Part shown: positions 49,291-57,218 of the stretch, one piece after another
Layout of the letters: each line of letters opens with the position of its first letter
How positions within the stretch are numbered: the first letter of the stretch is position 1
Assembly (NCBI RefSeq): GCF_900172355.1
Contig: NZ_FWFZ01000014.1
Coordinates: 1-64,000, forward strand
Source of the DNA: Roseisalinus antarcticus
GTDB lineage: Bacteria > Pseudomonadota > Alphaproteobacteria > Rhodobacterales > Rhodobacteraceae
DNA: 64,000 nucleotides
Direction: 5' to 3'
The notes under the pieces: generated by a model
Seen by the model: the letters and a program-made list of their open reading frames with translations, nothing else
Told to the model about the DNA's origin: nothing
Databases searched by the model: none
Made by a program: the position numbers and the translations under genes

Positions 49291-49896
49291 ATGAGATTGA
49301 CAGCCACCACAGCGCTGATCCTCGCAGCGACCACCCCGGCCTTCGCCGGCGGTCTGGCCGATCCGGCCCCCGACCAGGTGGTCGCCCCGGTGCAGATGGC
49401 GCCGCCTGCGCCGGTGCCCGCACCGGGCAACTGGACCGGTTTCTACGGCGGTGCGCAGCTTGGCTATGGCCGGATCGAGGCGGACCCGCTGGAGGACGGC
49501 GAGGCGACCGGCGCCACCTACGGTCTGCACGGCGGCTACCTTTACGATTTCGGCAGCATCGTCGCCGGCGCCGAGATCGACTACGAGGGCAGCAACATTT
49601 CCGACGACCCCACGGGCATCGACTTCGACCGTTTCGCACGGGCCAAGCTGCGTGTCGGCTATGACGCCGGACGGTTCCAGCCCTACCTCACGGGCGGCGC
49701 TGTCTGGGCGCAGACCAGCGGGGCGCTGGATGCCGAGGACTACGGCCGCTTTGCCGGTCTCGGCGTGGAGTACAAGGTGACCGACCGCGTCCGCGTCGGC
49801 GGCGAGGTGCTGCAGCACCAGTTCGAGGATTTCGACGGCACCGGGCTCGACCTCGATGCCACCACGGCCTCGGCCAGGGTGTCGTTCCAGTTCTGA
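49291..49896 (+). CDS. Outer-membrane beta-barrel protein
   Basis: 201 residues. Signal peptide MRLTATTALILAATTPAFAG, a Pro/Val-rich spacer, then a small barrel of the OmpA/OM_channels (Omp25-like) group: NWTGFYGGAQLGYGRIEA, YGLHGGYLYDFGSIVAGAEI and alternating strands to the terminal ARVSFQF, which ends in phenylalanine as BAM substrates do. ATG 49291 is preferred over 49285 because AGGAG is then seven bases away. It could be a porin or a structural barrel. Confidence 0.88.
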   Translation: MRLTATTALILAATTPAFAGGLADPAPDQVVAPVQMAPPAPVPAPGNWTGFYGGAQLGYGRIEADPLEDGEATGATYGLHGGYLYDFGSIVAGAEIDYEGSNISDDPTGIDFDRFARAKLRVGYDAGRFQPYLTGGAVWAQTSGALDAEDYGRFAGLGVEYKVTDRVRVGGEVLQHQFEDFDGTGLDLDATTASARVSFQF

Positions 49897-49997
49897 GGCG
49901 CGACGTATCACTCTTCGGGTCGGGCCAGATTGCGCTCGCCCGTCGACCGGGGCCCTGATGAACCCCTCATCCCCCCAAAAGGGCCTCCGGTTCCAGG

Positions 49998-50030
49998 GCG
50001 GCGTTCTGCAGATCGCAGGGCGCCGCTTTT
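49998..50030 (+). terminator. Probable terminator of the outer-membrane protein gene
   Basis: GCGGCG paired with CGCCGC around an inner CTGC/GCAG, followed by TTTT. It lies about 100 bases after the stop and before the convergent lyase gene. Confidence 0.5.
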
Positions 50031-50054
50031 GGTTTCAGGATGGACGGGACGGGC

Positions 50055-50879
50055 TCAGTCCGTCTCGCGGTGCAGCAGCGCGTCGATCCGGCTGCCCGAG
50101 GCGGCGCGGCCCAGCGTGACGAAGCTGCCCCGCCCGAACATGTCGCCGGCCGCATCGAGGATCGCCTTGTGCGTCACCCGCGCCAGCGACGAGCCGAGCG
50201 ACAGCCGCGCCACGCCGGCCTCGGCGTATTCCTGCAGCGATTGGTTGGCATATTGACCGGCCACCAGCGCGTTGACCGGCGCGGTGGTTTCGGCGCAGAT
50301 CCGGCGCAGGTCGTCCATATGCGCGGGCAACGGCGCGTAAAGGCAATCGGCTCCCGCGGCCTCATAGGCCTTGAGCCGATCCAGCGCCGCGTCGATCCCG
50401 TAGGCCCCCAGCATCAGACCGTCGGCCCGCGCCGTCAGCACGAAATCGCGGTCGAGACCGCGCGCGGCCTCCACCGCCGCGGCGATCCGGGCCACGGCCA
50501 GATCGAAGGGATAGGCCGTGTCCGAGGGCAGGGCGATATCCTCGATGCAGATCCCGGCCAGGCCGGTCTCGGCCGCAAGACGCACGGTTTCGGCCACCTC
50601 TTCGGGGGATTGGCCGAAGCCGTTCTCGAAATCGCCCTGCACCGGAACCGAGACGGCGTCGACGATGTCGCGGGCATGGGCCAGCGCCTCGTCCCGGGTG
50701 ATGGTGCCGCCGTCGGGCCGGCCGAGGGTAAAGGCATGGGCCGCCGAAGACGTCGCGATCGCCTTGGCGCCCAGCGCCTCGAGCATGCGGGCAGAGCCGC
50801 GGTCCCAGGCATTGGCCAGGATGAACGGGTCTCCCGGCACATGCAGGGCACGGAACGTGGCGCCGGGATCGTCTGACAT
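50055..50879 (-). CDS. Isocitrate lyase/PEP mutase superfamily protein
   Basis: 274 residues of the phosphonopyruvate hydrolase/PEP mutase-like lyase group. FILANAWDRGSARMLEALGA, SVPVQGDFENGFGQSPEEVA (metal-binding DxExG) and GICIEDIALPSDTAYPF are recognisable. FVLTARADGLMLG precedes the active-site residues. The KKCGH-type motif of true isocitrate lyase is absent, so that enzyme is excluded. Substrate is likely a small carboxylate or phosphonate. ATG 50879 follows GGAGAAACC. It heads no clear operon; ocd ends 51 bases upstream on the same strand. Confidence 0.88.
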   Translation of the reverse strand: MSDDPGATFRALHVPGDPFILANAWDRGSARMLEALGAKAIATSSAAHAFTLGRPDGGTITRDEALAHARDIVDAVSVPVQGDFENGFGQSPEEVAETVRLAAETGLAGICIEDIALPSDTAYPFDLAVARIAAAVEAARGLDRDFVLTARADGLMLGAYGIDAALDRLKAYEAAGADCLYAPLPAHMDDLRRICAETTAPVNALVAGQYANQSLQEYAEAGVARLSLGSSLARVTHKAILDAAGDMFGRGSFVTLGRAASGSRIDALLHRETD

Positions 50880-50930
50880 CTGGTTTCTCCGGGGGAGGTG
50901 ACCGGGCAAGCCTACGGCCAAGCCGCCCCG

Positions 50931-51992
50931 TCAGGCAAGCTTTGCCGACGTCTGCGAGCGCAGGAGCATGCCCATCAGGTCGCGCGGGTCGTCCGGATCG
51001 GCCAGCAGGTCGAGATCCACGTAATAGGCGGTGCCCCGGATCGCCTCGCGGACATAGCGCAGGGCCGAGAAATCCTCGATCGCGAAGCCGACGCTGTCGA
51101 AGAGGGTGATGTCCCGCGCCGATTGCCGCCCGGGCGCGGTGCCGGCGAAGACTTCCCAAAGCTCGGTGACCGGATGGTCGGGGGCGAGCTGCTGGATCTC
51201 CCCCTCGATCCGCGACTGCGGCGGAAATTCGACAAAGATCCGCGACCGGTGCAGGATCGCCTCGGCCAGTTCCGTCTTGCCGGGGCAATCGCCGCCCACC
51301 GCGTTGATGTGCACGCCCGGGCCGACCATGTTGTCGCTCAGGATCGTGGCATAGCGTTTGTCGGCCGTCACCGTTGTCAGGATGTCCGCGCCCTCGATCG
51401 CCTCCTGCGCGCTGGTGCAGGCGGTCACGTCGAGGCCGCGTCCGGCGAGGTTGCGCAGGGCCTTGCGGGTGGCGGCCGGGTCGGTGTCAAACAGCCGGAC
51501 CTTGTCGATCCCGCAAATCGCCTTGAACGCCAGGCACTGGAATTCGCATTGGGCGCCATTGCCGATCACAGCCATCGTGCGGCTGCCTTCGGGCGCCAGG
51601 TGCCGCGCCGCAAGCGCCGACATCGCGGCGGTCCGCAGGGCGGTCAGGATCGTCATTTCCGTCAGCAACACCGGATAGCCGTTGGCCACATCCGCCAGCA
51701 GCCCGAAGGCGGTGACCGTCTGCAGCCCCGAGGCGGTGTTGGACGGGTGGCCGTTGACGTATTTGAAGCCGTAGAGCTCGCCATCCGAGGTCGGCATCAG
51801 CTCGATCACGCCGAGGTCGGAATGCGCCGGGATGCGCGGGGTCTTGTCGAAGCTCGGCCAGCGTTTGAAATCGGCCTCGATCGCGTCGGCAAGCTCGCTC
51901 AGCATCCGCTCCAGCCCGATGTGGTGGACCAGCCGCATCATGTCATCCACGGACACGAACGGCACGAGGGCCTTGGTGGAGGGCGTCGTCAC
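50931..51992 (-). CDS. ocd: Ornithine cyclodeaminase
   Basis: 353 residues, OCD/mu-crystallin family. It converts L-ornithine directly to L-proline with NAD+ and releases ammonia. Marks: MTILTALRTAAMSALAARHL, MAVIGNGAQCEFQCLAFKAI (the nucleotide-binding Rossmann loop), HINAVGGDCPGKTELAE. The GTG start at 51992 overlaps the arginase stop (GTGA). With arginase this forms a two-step arginine-to-proline route. The length fits the true OCD group rather than the shorter ketimine reductases. Confidence 0.92.
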   Translation of the reverse strand: MTTPSTKALVPFVSVDDMMRLVHHIGLERMLSELADAIEADFKRWPSFDKTPRIPAHSDLGVIELMPTSDGELYGFKYVNGHPSNTASGLQTVTAFGLLADVANGYPVLLTEMTILTALRTAAMSALAARHLAPEGSRTMAVIGNGAQCEFQCLAFKAICGIDKVRLFDTDPAATRKALRNLAGRGLDVTACTSAQEAIEGADILTTVTADKRYATILSDNMVGPGVHINAVGGDCPGKTELAEAILHRSRIFVEFPPQSRIEGEIQQLAPDHPVTELWEVFAGTAPGRQSARDITLFDSVGFAIEDFSALRYVREAIRGTAYYVDLDLLADPDDPRDLMGMLLRSQTSAKLA

Positions 51993-52930
51993 GCGAGGCT
52001 CCCGGCGCTATAGGGTCGCGTGGGCCGGTCGAAGATCCGGCGGCCCAGCAGCGACGCAGTGAGGTCGACCATCAGCGAGGCGGTGCGCCCGCGATCGTCG
52101 AGAAACGGGTTGAGCTCCACCAGGTCGAGAGAGCCCACGAGGCCGCTGTCGTGCAGAAGCTCCAGCACCAGGTGCGCCTCGCGGAAGGTCGCGCCGCCCG
52201 GAACGGTCGTGCCCACGGCGGGCGCGATGGCGGGGTCGAGGAAATCCACGTCGAGCGAGACGTGCAGCAGGCCGCCCGCCGCAGCGACCTTGGCCAGGAA
52301 ACCGCGCAAGGGGCCGACGATGCCTTCTTCGTCGATCATCCGCATGTCCACGAGGGTGGCGTCGGTCTCGGCCAGGGCCGCCCGTTCCGGCGCATCGACC
52401 GAGCGCAGCCCGATCATGCAGACGTTGCGCGTCGGCACAGTCGCCGGAAGCCCGGGAAAGGCGCCGAAGCCGGGCTGGCCGGTGACATAGGCCACGGGCG
52501 TGCCGTGCAGGTTGCCGCTGGTCGTGGTCTCGGGCGTGTGGAAATCGGAATGGGCGTCGAGCCACAGCACAAAGAGCGGCCGGCCGATATCCCGGGCATG
52601 GGCGGCCATCCCCGCGACGCTGCCCAGCGACAGCGAATGATCGCCGCCCAGAAAGATCGGCATGCCCTCGGGGGCGGCCTCGCGCGCGACCTTCATCAGG
52701 GTCTGGGTCCAGCCGACGGTCTCTGTCAGCTCGTGCAGGGCCGGGTTCGCGGGCAGCGGCTCGGGCAGGGAGGCCGGGGCGAGGTTGCCCAGGTCGAGGA
52801 CGGTGCGGCCAAGCTCTTCGGCCGCACGGCGAAGGCCGGCCACGCGCAGGGCGTCGGGCCCCATGAGGCAGCCCTGGGCGCGCTTGCCGCTGTCCACGGG
52901 CGCTCCGATAAGGATGATGTTCTGTGTCAT
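51989..52930 (-). CDS. rocF: Arginase
   Basis: 313 residues, ureohydrolase family. It splits arginine into ornithine and urea. The Mn-binding sets are all present: GGDHSLSLGSV (first His), WLDAHSDFHTPE (Asp, His, Asp), and SLDVDFLDPAIAP (Asp-x-Asp). IGAPVDSGKRAQGCLMGPDA is the N-terminal loop. ATG 52930 is used. It precedes ocd with a four-base overlap and is divergent from an Lrp-type regulator that probably controls both. Confidence 0.95.
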   Translation of the reverse strand: MTQNIILIGAPVDSGKRAQGCLMGPDALRVAGLRRAAEELGRTVLDLGNLAPASLPEPLPANPALHELTETVGWTQTLMKVAREAAPEGMPIFLGGDHSLSLGSVAGMAAHARDIGRPLFVLWLDAHSDFHTPETTTSGNLHGTPVAYVTGQPGFGAFPGLPATVPTRNVCMIGLRSVDAPERAALAETDATLVDMRMIDEEGIVGPLRGFLAKVAAAGGLLHVSLDVDFLDPAIAPAVGTTVPGGATFREAHLVLELLHDSGLVGSLDLVELNPFLDDRGRTASLMVDLTASLLGRRIFDRPTRPYSAGSLA

Positions 52931-52968
52931 GCCCCGCAGGATAGGCATTTGCCGCGCTGGTGGAAGCC

Positions 52969-53000
52969 GGCGATATGTGCAAAACGGCAGCCATATCGCC
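52969..53000. promoter_or_regulatory. Candidate Lrp-family operator between arginase and its regulator
   Basis: Perfect 9-bp inverted repeat GGCGATATG, 14-bp spacer, CATATCGCC, in the 87-bp gap between rocF (-) and the Lrp gene (+). Symmetry and position fit a dimer or tetramer site that switches both promoters. Confidence 0.6.
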
Positions 53001-53017
53001 CGAATTGGACAAGCGTG

Positions 53018-53443
53018 ATGGACGAACTGGACAATCGGCTGATCGCCGCCCTGGTGCGCGACGGGCGCGCCTCGCTGTCGCTGCTGGCCGCCGACCTCGG
53101 GGTGACGCGGGCCACGGTGCGCAGCCGGCTCGCGCGGCTGGAGGCCTCGGGCGAGATCACGGGCTATACCGTGCTGACCCGTCGCGACCCCGGACAGGCG
53201 CCTGTGCGCGGGCTGATGATGCTGGGGATCGAGGGCACCGGCACCGAACGGCTGATGGCGCGGATCGCGGCGATGCCTGCGGTTCGCGCGGTGCATTCCA
53301 CCAATGGAACCTGGGACCTGGTGGCCGAGATCGGCACCCGCACGCTGGAGGAGTTCGACGCCGCGCTCTTCGCGATCCGGCGCCTGCAGGGGGTCATCCG
53401 CAGCGAGACCAACCTGCTCTTGTCGACCCGGCAGGGCCGCTGA
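53018..53443 (+). CDS. Lrp/AsnC-family transcriptional regulator
   Basis: 141 residues. The N-terminal helix-turn-helix (LDNRLIAALVRDGRASLSLL, then ADLGVTRATVRSRLARLEAS) is followed by an RAM ligand-binding domain (MLGIEGTGTERLMARIAAMP, VHSTNGTWDLVAEIGTRTLE). Such proteins sense amino acids, and arginase regulators of this class respond to arginine or ornithine. Placement divergent from rocF-ocd, with the inverted repeat between them, makes it the likely local activator. Confidence 0.9.
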   Translation: MDELDNRLIAALVRDGRASLSLLAADLGVTRATVRSRLARLEASGEITGYTVLTRRDPGQAPVRGLMMLGIEGTGTERLMARIAAMPAVRAVHSTNGTWDLVAEIGTRTLEEFDAALFAIRRLQGVIRSETNLLLSTRQGR

Positions 53444-53446
53444 GGC

Positions 53447-53923
53447 TCAGGCCTTGCGCGGGGCGGTCAGCGCCAGCACCCAGATCACCGCGAGGGCGAG
53501 CGAGAACGACGCGTTCCAGCTGGCCATCGACAGGCCGAAGAGCTCCCAGGCGACCTCGTCGCAGAGCACCACGGGCTCGACCGCCGCGTTGCCCGGCAGC
53601 AGCAGGTCGCCGGAGAGCGAATTCAGGCCTTGCCCGCCCGAGGTGCAGCTGGTCGGGCCCATCCACCAGCCCCGCTCGACCCCGGTGTGATAGATCCCGA
53701 TGCCCGCGGTGCCCAGCGCGGCCAGCCCGCCCAGCGCGGCCAGGATGCGCGACGGCGCCATCGTCAGGATGAGCGCCCCCAGCACGATCGCGGCCGCGTG
53801 GGGCCAGCGTTGCCACAGGCACAACTTGCAGGGCGCATAGCCCAGCAGCTGAAACACGAAGGCCCCGCCCAGCAGGGCCATGGATCCGAGGGTTGCGAGG
53901 GCGACAAGCTGGCGAAAGGTCAT
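53447..53923 (-). CDS. dsbB: Disulphide bond formation protein DsbB
   Basis: 158 residues, four membrane helices. It reoxidises DsbA and passes electrons to quinone. First periplasmic pair Cys32/Cys35 in APCKLCLWQRW; second pair Cys93 (GPTSCTSGG) and Cys121 (PVVLCDEVAW). The LCLWQRWPH segment carries the quinone-near arginine. No dsbA is adjacent. Confidence 0.93.
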   Translation of the reverse strand: MTFRQLVALATLGSMALLGGAFVFQLLGYAPCKLCLWQRWPHAAAIVLGALILTMAPSRILAALGGLAALGTAGIGIYHTGVERGWWMGPTSCTSGGQGLNSLSGDLLLPGNAAVEPVVLCDEVAWELFGLSMASWNASFSLALAVIWVLALTAPRKA

Positions 53924-53930
53924 GGCAGGC

Positions 53931-54509
53931 TCACAGATAGGTGACGAGGGCGAAGCCGCTCACCAGTAGGACGCAGAAGGCGATGAACACGAGGTTCAGT
54001 CGACGCTCGATGAAATTGCGGATCGGGTCGCCGAATTTCCACAACAGCCCCGCCACAAGCAAGAACCGCAGCGACCGCGCGATGATCGACGACAAGACGA
54101 AGACCCAGATGTTCAGCGCCGTCACCCCCGAGGCGATGGTGATCACCTTGAACGGGAACGGGGTCACCCCGGCGATCAGCACCGCCCAGGCGCCATAGGC
54201 ATTGTAGCGGTCGGCGAAGGCGCTGAAATCCTCGCCCTTGCCGTAGAATTCCAGCACCGGCTGGCCCACGGTCTCGAACAGACCGAAGCCGATCCAGTAG
54301 CCCAGCAGCGCCCCGGCGACCGAGGCCAGCGTGGCCACGCCCGCGATCAGGAACGCCCGCGAGGGACGGGCCAGGATCATCGGGATCATCAGCACATCGG
54401 GCGGGATCGGAAAGACCGAGCTTTCCAGAAATGCGACGATGGCCAGGGCCCACAGGGCATTCCGGGTCTCGGCGAGGGCGATCGTCCAATCGTAGAGGCG
54501 ACGGATCAT
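53931..54509 (-). CDS. YqaA/SNARE-associated (DedA-like) membrane protein
   Basis: 192 residues. FLESSVFPIPPDVLMIPMIL and LLGYWIGFGLFETVGQPVLE are family signatures, as is GVTPFPFKVITIASGVTALN with the reentrant-loop glycine/proline pattern. Four to five membrane helices. Relatives act as proton-coupled lipid or flippase-type proteins; a specific substrate is not known. ATG 54509 is used. It ends eight bases before dsbB and shares its direction, so they form one unit. Confidence 0.9.
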   Translation of the reverse strand: MIRRLYDWTIALAETRNALWALAIVAFLESSVFPIPPDVLMIPMILARPSRAFLIAGVATLASVAGALLGYWIGFGLFETVGQPVLEFYGKGEDFSAFADRYNAYGAWAVLIAGVTPFPFKVITIASGVTALNIWVFVLSSIIARSLRFLLVAGLLWKFGDPIRNFIERRLNLVFIAFCVLLVSGFALVTYL

Positions 54510-54728
54510 TTGCGGGCCTGTCCTGATACTTGCGTCCTTAGGCCATGCACCGCGGACGGGGTCAACCATGCGCGGCCGTCACATTTCGATCAGCGTGCCC
54601 ATGTCCGGTCGCAACGCGGGTCGGGCGCGGTCCGGCAATGGCCCTCGCGGCCCCGCGCGGCCCCGCTCGGGAGGCCGTGACAGCGCCGCGCGGGCGGTGC
54701 TAGACGGGGCCCATCGCGGAGGTGCAGG

Positions 54729-55586
54729 ATGAAATGGCAAGGCAGGCGGGGCAGCCGCAACATCGAGGATCGGCGCCGCCGCGCGGGTGGGCCCGGGCGC
54801 GGGGCCGCGGGGCTCGGCGGGGCCGGGCTGCTGGTCGTGCTCGTGGTGGGCTACTTTCTCGGGATCGACGTGACGCCGCTGCTCGACGAGGTCGGGCCGG
54901 GCGCACAGGGCGCCCCCTCCGCCGAGGTCACGCCGGCGGACGAGCGGGCAGGCCAGTTCGTCTCGGTCACGCTGGCCGACACCGAAGAGGTCTGGACGGC
55001 GGTCCTGGCCGCGCAGGCGTCGACGCGCTATGCGCCGCCCACGCTGGTCCTCTTCAAGGGCACCACCCGCAGCCCCTGCGGCGGGGCGAGCGCGGCCACC
55101 GGGCCGTTCTACTGCCCGGCGGATCGCAAGGCCTATCTGGACACCGCCTTTTTCACCACGTTGGAGCGACGGCTGGGCGCGGGCGGCGATTTCGCGGCGG
55201 CCTACGTGGTGGCCCACGAGGTGGCGCATCACGTCCAGAACGAGCTTGGCATCCTCGGCGAGGCCAACCGCCTCCGCGCACAGGTGAGCGAGGCCGAGAG
55301 CAACGCGATCTCGGTCCGGATCGAGCTTCAGGCCGATTGCTATTCCGGCATCTGGGCGCGCGGGGCCCAGGCCCGCTTCGGCAGCCTGGAGCCCGGCGAC
55401 ATCGCAGAGGCGCTGAACGCCGCCGCCCGGATCGGCGACGACGCATTGCAGCGCGGGGCGGGGCAGGCGGTGCGGCCCGACAGCTTTACCCACGGCACCG
55501 GCGCCCAGCGCCAGAGCTGGTTCCGAAGGGGCTATGAAAGCGGTGATCTGACGGCTTGCGACACATTCTCGGCCCGCAGTCCCTGA
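54729..55586 (+). CDS. Neutral zinc metallopeptidase (YpfJ family)
   Basis: 285 residues. A basic N-terminus (NIEDRRRRAGGPGRG) leads to one membrane helix (about 28 to 44). After a Pro/Ala-rich linker the periplasmic peptidase domain has AYVVAHEVAHHVQ with the zinc ligands His163 and His167 and catalytic Glu164. Further marks are PCGGASAATGPFYCPADRK and LQADCYSGIWARGAQ, where the third acidic ligand sits. ATG 54729 is used. No substrate is known for the family. Confidence 0.92.
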   Translation: MKWQGRRGSRNIEDRRRRAGGPGRGAAGLGGAGLLVVLVVGYFLGIDVTPLLDEVGPGAQGAPSAEVTPADERAGQFVSVTLADTEEVWTAVLAAQASTRYAPPTLVLFKGTTRSPCGGASAATGPFYCPADRKAYLDTAFFTTLERRLGAGGDFAAAYVVAHEVAHHVQNELGILGEANRLRAQVSEAESNAISVRIELQADCYSGIWARGAQARFGSLEPGDIAEALNAAARIGDDALQRGAGQAVRPDSFTHGTGAQRQSWFRRGYESGDLTACDTFSARSP

Positions 55587-55641
55587 GCCCTTCGGCAGGC
55601 GTTGACGCCCCCTGTCCAAGGCAATAAAGCGGAGATCGCGT

Positions 55642-55727
55642 GCCGGTGTGGCGGAATGGTAGACGCAGGGGATTCAAAATCCCCCGATGGTGACATCGTG
55701 TCGGTTCGAGTCCGACCACCGGTACCA
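55642..55727 (+). tRNA. tRNA-Leu (CAA)
   Basis: 86 nt class II tRNA. GCCGGTG pairs with CACCGGT, discriminator A, encoded CCA. The loop TTCAAAA in GGGGA/TCCCC gives anticodon CAA; a long variable arm and GGTTCGAGTCC T-arm follow. Confidence 0.97.
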
Positions 55728-55904
55728 GCGCAGGACAGGATCGCCCGTTTGCGGTCCGGGGGGCGCGTCGGTTTTCCCCGATCGGCTCGCCCGCGCGACC
55801 TCACGCAATTGTAGAGCGTCACGGGGGCCACGTCCGGCCCGATCGGTGCTAGGCTTTCTCCGTCACCCAACTGCGACGCCCCGCCGGCGAGAGGAGAGAC
55901 CGAC

Positions 55905-56393
55905 ATGATCCTGACCCAGACCACGCGCCGCGGCTTTCTGGCCGCAGGCACCGCGTTTGTGGCGACCGGCCTGTCGGGCCTGAGGGTGCCGGCACGGGCC
56001 GCGGGGCTTGCGCCGACCGCCTCGATGCGGGGCGGGGCGAACAACTACCGTCCCGGTGCGCCGATCGTGCCCCGCATCGGCGGCGGCGGTTTCTGGATGT
56101 CGGGCACCGTGCGGCGGGCCGGCGACGGCGCCCCGCTCGAAGGCCAGCGCATCCAGATCTGGGCGCACACGACCGAAGGCCACGAGCGCGACCCGCACAG
56201 CCACGGCGCCACGCTGACCGATGCCGACGGGATCTTTCGCCTCGAGATGCCGCAGATCGTGCCCGCCTTCGGCCAGGCCCATGGCCACCTGGCCTATGAC
56301 GGCGGCGCGTTCGAGACGGTATTCCTGCGCCCCGTCATGGCGCGCTCGAGCGATACCAGCCTGAGCGCCGACTTCATCCTGCAGCCGGTCTGA
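55905..56393 (+). CDS. Tat-exported intradiol dioxygenase-like protein
   Basis: 162 residues. Twin-arginine signal TTRRGFLAAGTAFVATGL. The rest is a single dioxygenase-like beta-sandwich: GFWMSGTVRRAGDGAPLEGQ, RIQIWAHTTEGHERDPH, SHGATLTDADGIFRLEMPQI, FGQAHGHLAYDGGAF. This matches the intradiol ring-cleavage dioxygenase fold. The iron ligands of protocatechuate dioxygenase (two Tyr, two His) cannot be fully traced here, so activity on an aromatic is doubtful. It precedes the haem membrane protein by 20 bases, an arrangement suggesting a shared redox job. Confidence 0.75.
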   Translation: MILTQTTRRGFLAAGTAFVATGLSGLRVPARAAGLAPTASMRGGANNYRPGAPIVPRIGGGGFWMSGTVRRAGDGAPLEGQRIQIWAHTTEGHERDPHSHGATLTDADGIFRLEMPQIVPAFGQAHGHLAYDGGAFETVFLRPVMARSSDTSLSADFILQPV

Positions 56394-56412
56394 GGGCGGG
56401 CCGCGCCGGACC

Positions 56413-57000
56413 ATGCCCCGACCGCGCATGATCCTGATCTGGGCGGCCCTCGCCACCGCACTCCTTCTGCCGGTTGGCCTGGCCTTGCGGAGCCCGCTGC
56501 TTGCCTGGCGCGATCCGGTCTACGTGGCGGCGGGGCTCGCCGGGATCGTCGGGCTCGCCCTGCTTCTGGTGCAACCCCTTCTGGCGGGCGGCCGTCTGCC
56601 CGGCATCTCCGCTTTCGGACAGCGGCGGCTGCATCGGGGGCTGGGCGCCCTGCTGGTCTGCGCCGTGGTCGTTCATGTGGCGGGGCTGTGGCTGACCAGC
56701 CCGCCGGATGTGATCGACGCGCTGCTCTTCGCCTCGCCCACGCCGTTCTCGGCCTGGGGTGTCATCGCCATGTGGGCGGTGCTCGCCTCGGCGCTGCTGG
56801 CCGCCCTGCGGCGGCAGCTGCGCCTGCGCCCGAGGCTCTGGCGCCGGGCGCATCGTTTGCTGGCCGCCGTGATCGTCGCGGGCACCGTGGTCCACGCGTT
56901 GCTGATCGAGGGCACGATGGAGCCGATCTCCAAGGTCGTCCTCTGCGTCCTGGCCGTCGCGGCGGCCGGTCGGGCGATGATACCCCGACCGGCCCGCTAG
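56413..57000 (+). CDS. Ferric-reductase-like membrane haem protein
   Basis: 195 residues with five to six membrane helices. GQRRLHRGLGALLVCAVVVH and RRAHRLLAAVIVAGTVVHAL carry paired histidines at the spacing of the ferric-reductase/cytochrome b561-type two-haem core. There is no attached flavin or NAD domain. It probably hands electrons across the inner membrane, possibly to the Tat-exported neighbour at 55905. Confidence 0.8.
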   Translation: MPRPRMILIWAALATALLLPVGLALRSPLLAWRDPVYVAAGLAGIVGLALLLVQPLLAGGRLPGISAFGQRRLHRGLGALLVCAVVVHVAGLWLTSPPDVIDALLFASPTPFSAWGVIAMWAVLASALLAALRRQLRLRPRLWRRAHRLLAAVIVAGTVVHALLIEGTMEPISKVVLCVLAVAAAGRAMIPRPAR

Positions 57001-57011
57001 GCGGCGCGGGC

Positions 57012-57218
57012 TTAGCCTTTGCCGGTGTTGACGCCGAACACCCGGTAGAGCGGACACATCCCCACCACAGAGGTCACCGCGAAGATCGCGGCGATCAGCA
57101 GCGCCAGCCAATGCACGACCCCGGCCGCCCCGAACCCGGTGCCGAATGCGACGTAGAGCAGGATGAGCGCGACGACGATCCGCGCACCCCGGTCGAGTGG
57201 TCCCATGTTCCGGTTCAT
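57012..57218 (-). CDS. DUF2892 family inner-membrane protein
   Basis: 68 residues. MNRNMGPLDRGARIVVALIL and FAVTSVVGMCPLYRVFGVNT are the DUF2892 pattern: two helices, with the CPLY loop conserved. These proteins are often found beside rhodanese or sulfur genes; none is visible here. ATG 57218 follows AAGGAGATC. It is convergent with the membrane haem gene. Confidence 0.9.
   Translation of the reverse strand: MNRNMGPLDRGARIVVALILLYVAFGTGFGAAGVVHWLALLIAAIFAVTSVVGMCPLYRVFGVNTGKG

Noticed and set aside
50055-50879. Isocitrate lyase of the glyoxylate shunt
   Set aside because: The KKCGH-type motif is missing and the protein is far shorter than true isocitrate lyase.
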